Below are positions 58,101 to 64,000 of a DNA stretch of 64,000 bases, in pieces. Origin of the DNA: Tetragonia tetragonoides. Its lineage: Eukaryota; Streptophyta; Magnoliopsida; Caryophyllales; Aizoaceae. The stretch lies in assembly GCA_038025085.1 (NCBI GenBank), contig CM076143.1:33006501-33070500 (forward strand), in the 5' to 3' direction. The translations under genes were made by a program, and so were the position numbers. The notes below the pieces were generated by a model that was not told the DNA's origin, did not search any database, and was given only the letters and a program-made list of their open reading frames with translations. The first letter of the stretch is position 1, and each line of letters begins with the position of its first letter.

Positions 58101-58506
58101 ATGGGGTGTTGCAATTAATTGCATAATCATTTAAGTCCTTCCATAGTACTCTCCTTTCCTCCTTTTCATTTAAGCCATAAACAAAGCTCATCACAAATTC
58201 CATTTTTTTCACAACATTTACTACTTTACAGATAATCATTTGCACAGAGGAGAATAAAATATCCACATTAAAAATGCTTGGTAGCCATCTTAACCATATT
58301 CTACCCAATCTATGCTCACTGTGATTACTGTAAGATTCCCACCCTGGCATGAAACAATTTTTGTATTTTTCTAGGTTAACTAATCTGATTTTTGTTTCAA
58401 GAAAAGCTACCAACCCACAATTATTTTTTTTGCAAAAGAGAGCAACATCTCTCTGTTTATTTGGGCCATTAAGGCCTCTGACATTCCAAATTAGTACCCT
58501 ATCCAT
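55114..58506 (-). CDS. LINE 2 ORF2: endonuclease, reverse transcriptase, zf-RVT, intact
   Basis: 1130 codons without interruption. The APE-type endonuclease (residues 1 to about 230) has WNVRGLN, FLETKIR, GGDFTNV and SDHSPI. RT (about 460-740) has NKSPGPDGFGSGFF, MKIDIRKAYD with the motif A Asp near 587, GIRQGDPISPLIFVL and catalytic FADD near 691. It is followed by YLGVPLSPSKW. A C-terminal zf-RVT domain has CYLCKQEPEEHNHLFFKC near 1004-1021. No RNase H domain is seen. The length and all catalytic motifs are as expected for plant L1 ORF2. The ATG overlaps the ORF1 stop in ATGGATAG, so it is probably translated by reinitiation. Confidence 0.95.
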   Translation of the reverse strand: MDRVLIWNVRGLNGPNKQRDVALFCKKNNCGLVAFLETKIRLVNLEKYKNCFMPGWESYSNHSEHRLGRIWLRWLPSIFNVDILFSSVQMIICKVVNVVKKMEFVMSFVYGLNEKEERRVLWKDLNDYAINCNTPWFVGGDFTNVLYPENRKGGAPVTYAEIQEFKECIGKCFLTEMGWSGCQFTWNNRHEKGGRVYSKIDWAFVNSLWLQELDQSEHVFLPEGVSDHSPICLSLHREDTKKTIPFKYFNMWSLHSEFQAKVQQAWNFRTQGTKMFRVYQKMKKVRKVLKKLNRNEFTDILAQADTARIAMTQAQIEANNEPLNESRQQRELQARKKYNEVNMAAENFLQQKSKAKWIQLGDGNNQFFHALMKQRRNNNRIQSIRTQQGTLLEDQNLVMQEFVNFYKDMLGVTGVRTRKAEDRYFQAGHRLDIHQQMNLIAPVNTEEVRKAMFAIDCNKSPGPDGFGSGFFKEAWPIVGEEVTGAIIDFFESSRMLEANATNICLVQKIQNPEKASDFRPIACCNTIYKCIAKILCGRLAVVLPELVFVNQGAFVAQRSIVNNIMICRDLFKHYNRKQSSPRCLMKIDIRKAYDTIHWGFVKEMLQGYGFPEKFSGWILQCIKTASFSININGETHGHFIAKRGIRQGDPISPLIFVLVMEYLSRNLKIACMDKTFSWHPMCKELALSHLCFADDLMCFCKADTTSVSIMMNSINHFSKATGLYANKEKSNIYIAGVDEQRKNALLQLSGFREGTLPMRYLGVPLSPSKWSKIDCECLVDKMSKKLQIWASRNLSYAGRVQLINSVLFSIHVYWSSIFIMPTGVLKSVEQKCRFFLWGTTEQKHKTSLVAWDMVCRPRNNGGLNVKNCKWFNIALNGKHIWDIATKKDTLWARWINGVYLKGVNIWNYAPVWGTSWYWNKLNKIKSYFQGQYTARGVWKFSSDGIYSAGSGYRMLQGNMTKCRHADLIWGKISMPRHSFCLWLAQMDRLLTKDRLQRMGFLNGDALCYLCKQEPEEHNHLFFKCKVSAAILEQLRAWLQISATASTIQGIFNWISRQKCSRLRKEIYASGLAAAVYWVWRCRNTHYAGKGNIPVPQIILQVQQAVRCRIQQCCNSKRKISSRDKSWIGEI

Positions 58507-59892
58507 GACTACCAGTCAAGATGGGGGACTTACCATGCAGTGGCACCTCCTCTAAGTTCTGTTCTGTTTGTTGCTTAGGGTCCCCTACTGGTGCTGGCAG
58601 TTCTTTTTGTTTTTCCTGTATTTCTTTGTGATTTTGCAGAATGTCAAAACTGTTTTGCATAACACTTTTGGCCTGCTGGACTTGTCTGTAGTAGCCTTTT
58701 CCTGTTCTTGCACCTCTTCCTGTATTCCTGGCTCTCCCTCTACCTCTCCCTGCAGGCTACCATTGCTGATTCCTTGGGATCACCTGCTGTGCAGGCTTTG
58801 TATGCACGTGCCCTTGTTGCACAGGTGCATACACAGTCTTCTTTTTCCTGCATTCTGCTTCACTGTGGCCATATTGTTTACAGTGGTTGCACAGAATTGG
58901 CTTCCAGTCATATTCTACTGCTTGTTCCACAATGTTTCCCCTCTCATTCTTGAAATGCACTTTCTCTGGGTATTCCTCTCCTATTTGCACTTCAATCAGC
59001 ACCCTAGCATAGTGTATTCCCACTTTGAGCTCAGTATTTCTGTCTGCCATCATTGGTCTCCCAATTAGGCTCGAGATTTTGCTCAAACCCACTGCATTCC
59101 AATACTTGACATTGAGTCCCGGGAATTTAACCCAGATTGGTACAGAGCTGAGTTCCTCTTGCTCATAGTCTATGCTTTCTGACCATGGCCTAACAATCAT
59201 TGGTTTGTTATCAAAATGGTACACCCCCTCCTGGATGACTGTATCTCGTTGCTCCATGGAATCAAATCTAAACAAAACTAGTCCATTTCTCAAACTTGCT
59301 ATCTTGTTCATCCCTTTTTTTCCCCAAATTCTTCTTAGGAAACCACTAAGTACTGTAATTGGGGGTTTAGAGCCCATAACATAGCATACTACGGCTTTGT
59401 TCCAGTAATCAATTTCTGATTCAATATCCATTAAATTGATTTCCCCTACTGGTTTGCCATCATGCAAATTTGGTGCAACATAATCCAATTTAAAGCCAGC
59501 ATTTTTCAATTTAGATATGTCAAATTTATCCCAAGCTGAAACCTTACCGAAATCTGTAGCTTCCTGTTGCTGTTCTTGCTCCGGTGCTTCTTCCTCCGAT
59601 TCAGATGAGCTTTGTGATTTTGCCGTTTCCTTCATTTTTGACAGCCATGAATTGATCTTTTCCTGAGCTAGTTCCATTCGCTGCACGGTTTCATTTTGGA
59701 TATCCGGCGTCATTACCTCAGAATCTTCCAATTCGTCCGCAAGATTTCGCATGACTCTATCTAGGTTTTCATGATTTCTGATGTTTTTTTGTTTTGGGGT
59801 TGCAATTTTCGTGGTACAATGTTAATTCCCTGAATTCCCCCATCGTCAATCCGAGTTTCCTTTCCCCTCTTAGCTTTTTCCTTCTTCCCCAT
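58499..59892 (-). pseudogene. LINE 2 ORF1 with one frameshift and one nonsense codon
   Basis: Starts MGKKEKAKRGKETRIDD at 59892. It loses frame near 59782-59790 in an A run (T7 on the plus strand) and continues as NHENLDRVMRNLADELE. The DUF4283-like core (YVMGSKPPITVLSGFLRR; VPIWVKFPGLNVKYW) and knuckle CNHCKQYGHSEAEC are intact. TAG at 58756-58754 replaces the Gln codon of LINE 1 (QW-stop-PAGRGRGR), removing the Gly/Arg-rich tail that continues to 58499. Two simple lesions only. Confidence 0.85.
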
Positions 59893-59948
59893 TCGAACTC
59901 AGCGCTGTTTCATTGGTGAGCTTGCGCTGGAGAGGCCGAAGCAGAGAG

Positions 59949-60591
59949 CAATTTTAGGGCCCGAATACGGGCGACCTGGATGATATCGGAGTTTAGGGAT
60001 TAGGGTAACCCTCCCGGGGCACCGAGGGTCCCTTAGGGCCATGATAGACCCCCTGAAAATATTTGTGGCAAAAATGGCAACCTATAGGGGAAATGGGAGG
60101 GCCCTAGTTCGGTTATCGGGTCCCTGATAGGCTTGTAAGGGATGTTTTACGCGATGCCAATGTTAGGGCCCAAATATGGGCAACATGGGTGATATCGGGG
60201 ATCAGGGGTGACTCTCTAGGGGCACCGAGGACCCCTAGTGCCATGATAGACCTCGCGAAATATTTTTTGGTGAAAATGGCAATCAGGCCCCGGGAATGTT
60301 GTAGGCTACGTGTTCTGGGACTCCGGAAGCAATCTGTTCGACGTTGATATTTTCGCCCCATATCACACGGAAAACTCATAGGGGACATGGAAGGCCCATA
60401 GGGTCGGTTATTGGGTCCCTGATAGGCTTGTAAGGGCAGTTTTACACGATGCCAATGTAAGTGTCTAAATACCTGCATCATGGGTTATATCGGAGTTCGG
60501 GGATAACGATGACGCTCCTGGAGCGCCTAGGGTTCTTTAGGGTCATGATAGACCGCTAGGAGATGTTTGGGAAAAAATGACACCCGGGCCA
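59949..60591 (+). repeat. Satellite subrepeats, resuming after the LINEs
   Basis: About two more 300-bp units (starting near 60015 and 60215, plus the diverged last unit from about 60515), ending GACACCCGGGCCA where LTR-like sequence begins. Confidence 0.85.
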
Positions 60592-61668
60592 TGTAGACAC
60601 CCTAATCGCTTCTCATCCCCTGGCACCTCAAAGCCCGATGATGATGGTAATGGATTAATATGGACGTAAGTAGAAAGGACATTGCTCGGAAATCTAGAAA
60701 AAATTCCTTGAAACCTCAGTCTTTGGATAGCCCTTGTTATAAGGATTCCAACGCCTTCGACCTTGCCTCAATCTAATTCCCGAATCAAGAGATATCGCGT
60801 CTTGAAGATTTGGGTCAAAACCGCTCGATCCCGACCCCTGGGTCAGCCCAAGGGCATTTTCGTAATTCACTGAGCACAAAACGTCAAAACTCCCTAGTCT
60901 CTTGCGCACCTCTGGGTCGAGCGGCTGACTCTGATGACCCGACGGCACACGCGTGACAGCGCCATTGTCCCATGTCCCATGGGGCTGCAGCGCCCAATGT
61001 CCCATGTCCCATGTCCGATGTCCCAACGGCCAATGTCCCATGTCCAAACACCCATGTCCCAGCACCCAAAGTTCCATGTCCCATGTCCCAACGCCCATGT
61101 CCCATGTCCCAAGAATGGTTTCGGCCTCCGATTTCACTACCGATCGTCCTTAAACACGTCCAAGGCATGATTTCTAGCTAGTTTATACGTCCCTATGATT
61201 ATTTGAAACTGTAATTCAATGAAATTAAAGCGAAAACCTTGGTTTCGGCTCGGTCCGGGGTTGGACGTCGGTGTCAAAGCTTGTGGGTGATCTAATGATC
61301 AAGGAACATCAACAAACAAGAACAAAATAGTTATACAATCAGGATAGGAATTCAATAAGAAATGGGTAGTTGAACAAAGGAAGTATATGTACCTTAATAT
61401 TTGACAAGTGAAGGAAGTAGCTAAAGATTATAAGACATGCAAGTATGGATGCTCAAGCAATGAAGTGGGAAATGAAGAACGGTGACGATCGATGGAGAAT
61501 GCCATGAGTTTTTTTAATGGAGTCTCACGGCTCCTTGTTTTGTATTCTAGAAAATGTAAGTGTTTTGCATGGAGAAAAGAATTATATGGAAAGGAGTCAT
61601 ATGTATATATATATATGTGGAATAAATGGTAGTGTAGAGATAGGATAAAAAATAGCAAATACTCACTG
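60592..61668 (+). mobile_element. LTR-like sequence of unknown family (type F), partial
   Basis: Starts TGTAGACACCCTAATCGC within a satellite subrepeat and has a CCCGATGATGATGG block like those after the start of type-A and type-B LTRs. It is therefore probably the start of another Tat-lineage LTR. It contains a displaced minisatellite fragment (60957-61118). From 61119 on (CCTCCGATTTCACTACCG ... ) the sequence is unique, with no gene. Its right end abuts the truncated type-A LTR. No 3' terminus was recognised. Confidence 0.45.
60957..61118 (+). repeat. Displaced minisatellite fragment
   Basis: A block of about 160 bp, nearly the same as 44570-44700 (GGGCTGCAGCGCCCAATG, AGCACCCAAAGT), set in unrelated sequence without the flanking satellite head or subrepeats. 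Confidence 0.85.
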
Positions 61669-62910
61669 AAGTTCAAGGGACCATCGAGTAAGAAAATATT
61701 TTGTAAGCTGGGGGCTTTAGATAAGTTCAAGGGACCATCAAGTTAGAAAAGATTTTGTAAAGACTTGAATTGAATAAAAACCATGAAAGAGGTCACAAAT
61801 CTGCTATCGGCGTTTTATCGAAGGGACAAACCAATAGCGCGACACTTGAACTGATCATGTTTTTAGAAAGACTCCCGCTCATATAGAACATATGAGTACC
61901 CAAGAATAAGGGGTTCGGGGGCGAAGGTACGAGGTGGGAAGGTGTTAGGCACCCAACTCGCCCGTATTATGACGGCCTCTACTAACTCAACTTTGCTTAA
62001 TAATTTAAAGACGTGATTCCCACACAAACCGGATTAACAACCTAGACTTATACTATTAATTGGTTCATCACAAGCATCACAACATTTATTTTAACCCTTG
62101 TTTAGACATGCATTTGATTGACAAGTTGAGCATTACAACGACTAGACATGCTTGCAAGGACAATATTTAGGAAGCAACAAAAACGTTATTCTAGCATGAT
62201 ATCTACATTTTGACTACTAGAAAATAAACAATTAGGCAAGCAATTTAATTTGAGCCCTCCGGAGTTAGTACCTGAACTACAGGCTATATTTGACAAGAAT
62301 AAAAAAGACAAGATCTCAAGTTTGGAAGAAAGATGGGGGAATCTCAGAGTCAATACTACTGAGAATAAAGGTTGTCAACTGTAGACTGTGTGTTTTGAAG
62401 TGAGGAAGGAGGGTCGTATTTATAGGCGTGGGAAGTAAGGCTGAACGACTGAAAAGAGCTGAATTTTTGAATTGGGCTTGAAAAAATAGTCGGGCTTGAA
62501 ACTGAGTCAGCGCCGCAAGCGGCACTAGATTTTAATCCAGGGTCGCTGACGGCTGTGGTGAGCCAGCTGGATGTCGTCATAATGACGACATCCAGTCTAA
62601 TTTTAATTTTCCGAATGAATTTTGTATTCCGAAAAATATGAAAAGACTGTTTTACCCCTGGACGGTAAAAGATGGTTCTACCTCCGGTTCACAACTTGGC
62701 TACCGGGAGTCGAAAAAAGGCATTAGAGGTGTCGTCGAAAAGATCTTGAACAGGGCTTTTGAATGGGATTGGAATAAAGGAGTGTTTACAGGAAAAACCT
62801 GAGACCTTATCTTAACTATTAAAGCAAAAATAGTGTTCAAGTTTATAAATTACTCCTTTCATCATCGGGCTTTTGCGGAGAAATCTGAAGGCGCTTTTTT
62901 GGCGTCTACA
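61669..62910 (-). mobile_element. Type-A LTR of element E, 3' end truncated
   Basis: Starts TGTAGACGCC at 62910 (minus) and follows the type-A pattern, with a mutated palindrome GCCGCAAGCGGC at 62513-62524. The end (AGTCCTTACA) is missing; instead a segment of about 50 bp (AAGTTCAAGGGACCATC...) is duplicated at 61669-61735. Confidence 0.8.
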
Positions 62911-62925
62911 GAGGCCCCCACTTTG
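62911..62925 (-). promoter_or_regulatory. Polypurine tract of element E
   Basis: On the minus strand, TCAAAGTGGGGGCCTC precedes TGTAGACGCC, as in element D. Confidence 0.75.
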
Positions 62926-63487
62926 ATCGAGCTTGAGTAAAAGCGAAGATAAAAGTATTTCGAAGGCGACATGCATGATGCTGATGTGCACGCGGTGTGT
63001 GAGAGTGTATAGTATGTAAGCATATGAAGACAAACCTGAGTTGGGACATGCTCGAAGCGTGCTAAGATTTCATCTCTGTGAACATAAGAGAAAATAAAGG
63101 TTATGTTCAGCAGGATAGAACACCGCTCGTAGATGGTCTAAACGTCTGCTGGGGACCTGTATTTAAAGTGAATTAAAAAGTTAGTAATACTTTGAGAATG
63201 ATCAACGCAGAGTGCTTCGACAAAGAGTGACTAAACACCGCTGGGCGGGTGTCGAGATCCCGTCCCTATACTAGAAACGAAAAGGTCAACGAGACAGCCC
63301 GATTAAAAATAACGGCTGAAATTTGGAAGTAACACTGGTGAGAGTGAATAGTATAAATGCTTTATTCTGAGCAAACAGTGACTAAGCACCACTCGGTGGA
63401 TGATGAGATTCCGTCCCTGCACAAGAAACGAAAAGGTCGACGAGACAGTGCGATCAAAATGACGGCTGTAAAATGGTTAAAACATAT

Positions 63488-63720
63488 GAACAGTTTAAAT
63501 GCAATAGCTTAAGCAATCATTGACTGAAACATATAAAAAAACAAAGGACAGTATAATCGCAACAGTTTAAGCAATCATTGACTGACACAAAATAAGTAAC
63601 CTCGCAGAAGGACAGTTTAACCGCAATAGCTTAAGCGATCATTGACTAGCCCCAAATTTATGACCTCGCAGAAGGACAGTTTAACCGCAATATCTTAAGC
63701 GATCATTAACTGACCCTAAA
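63488..63720 (-). repeat. 3'UTR tandem repeat of element E (4 units)
   Basis: Four units of about 60-65 bp with AGCTTAAGCGATCATTGACT and CAGTTTAACCGCAATA, homologous to 718-960 and (reverse complement) 14041-14460. Confidence 0.9.
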
Positions 63721-63860
63721 ATTTGTGACATTGGGACATTTGTGACTTTCGGACATTTGTGACTTTGGGATTTTTGGAGACATTGGGACATTTGGGACGT
63801 TGAGACATTTTTTTTTTGGATATTGGGACATCGGGTCATTGGGATTTTTTTGGGATATTG
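63721..63860 (-). repeat. Short-period GGGACATTTG array in element E
   Basis: Irregular repetition of TTGGGACATTTGTGACTTTC-like words, an expansion of the GGGAC words in the last units at 847-955 of A1. A sign of recent local slippage. Confidence 0.8.
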
Positions 63861-64000
63861 GGGAGGCCGACAGATTTACCGGGGTTAAAATAACTTTGAC
63901 TCTCCGGGCGGTAAAAGTCTTCTCAGCATGCATCAGGGCACAAGTATTTGGGACCTGCAAAAATAATTCGGTTTGTTTTACCTAAAAATAGTTGGTACAG

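Larger units (their letters stand above)
54144..59948 (-). mobile_element. L1-type LINE 2
   Basis: Minus strand: 5' end near 59948, ORF1 59892-58499, ORF2 58506-55114, 3'UTR to T15 at 54144-54158. The satellite continues on the right with CAATTTTAGGGCCCG (59949 on), against CAATGTTAGGGCCCG in undisturbed repeats. This suggests a short TSD, CAATGTT/CAATTTT. 5.8 kb, full length. Confidence 0.9.
61669..64000 (-). mobile_element. 3' end of Ogre/Tat element E, cut by window edge
   Basis: Minus strand: LTR from 62910 leftward to 61669, PPT complement at 62911-62925, two 100-130-bp direct repeats (63220-63475), 3'UTR tandem repeats (63488-63720), a short GGGACATT-type array, and then the region upstream of an antisense PMD gene (63860-64000). 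The gene itself would lie beyond the window. Confidence 0.8.

Noticed and set aside
52481..59384. Plus-strand ORFs of 60-165 codons within both LINEs
   Set aside because: They are the complement of ORF1/ORF2 coding sequence or of the C/T-rich 3'UTR; composition follows the LINE frame.

Overview
The window looks like plant nuclear DNA, most likely from a eudicot with a repeat-rich genome; the species cannot be read from it. I found no host gene, rRNA, tRNA or CRISPR array. Almost everything is transposable elements nested inside one another and inside a complex tandem repeat. The evidence is structural: LTR termini, primer-binding sites, polypurine tracts, target-site duplications (TSDs), and Gag/Pol/LINE protein motifs.

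Layout. (1) 1-717: part of a type-B Ogre/Tat LTR (minus). (2) 718-12787: minus-strand Ogre/Tat element A1, with 5' LTR 11542-12787, PBS, gag, a damaged integrase and no protease or RT. Between integrase and the 3' end it carries two genes on the opposite strand: a DUF7745-like gene (4989-6297) and a seven-exon plant mobile domain (PMD) gene (1597-4426). (3) 12788-16299: 3' end of a plus-strand element D, with an antisense PMD fragment, 3'UTR tandem repeats, PPT and LTR. (4) 16300-19504 and 43812-48580, resuming at 59949-60591: a tandem array of roughly 3-kb monomers, each built of a unique head, a CATGTCCC-type minisatellite, about 300-bp subrepeats and an AT-rich tail. (5) 19505-43811: Ogre/Tat element B (plus), with a 5-bp TSD, no gag, a damaged RT/dual-RNase H/integrase, and an antisense PMD/DUF7745-like gene. 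That gene is split by (6) a Tekay/Del-type chromovirus (27718-41370, perfect TSD), whose 3' LTR holds a solo type-A LTR (37805-39108). (7) 48581-59948: two L1-type LINEs on the minus strand, the second inserted at the tail of the first; one keeps ORF1 intact and the other keeps ORF2. (8) 60592-61668: unclassified LTR-like sequence carrying a displaced minisatellite fragment. (9) 61669-64000: 3' end of another minus-strand type-A element, E.

How the parts relate. Sense genes of the Ogre-like elements are the usual gag-pol. The antisense pair has its own promoter-like regions, with a TATA box preceded by CCGCT/AGCGG palindromes that also occur just upstream of the TATA boxes of the LTRs. The order 3'LTR - PMD - DUF7745-like - integrase is the same in A1 and B, so the antisense module is an old, conserved part of this lineage. 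Every copy seen here carries disabling mutations. The most interesting signals are this antisense module with its shared palindromic promoter motif, the composite satellite, the reciprocal LINE defects, and an extra ORF upstream of gag in the chromovirus.
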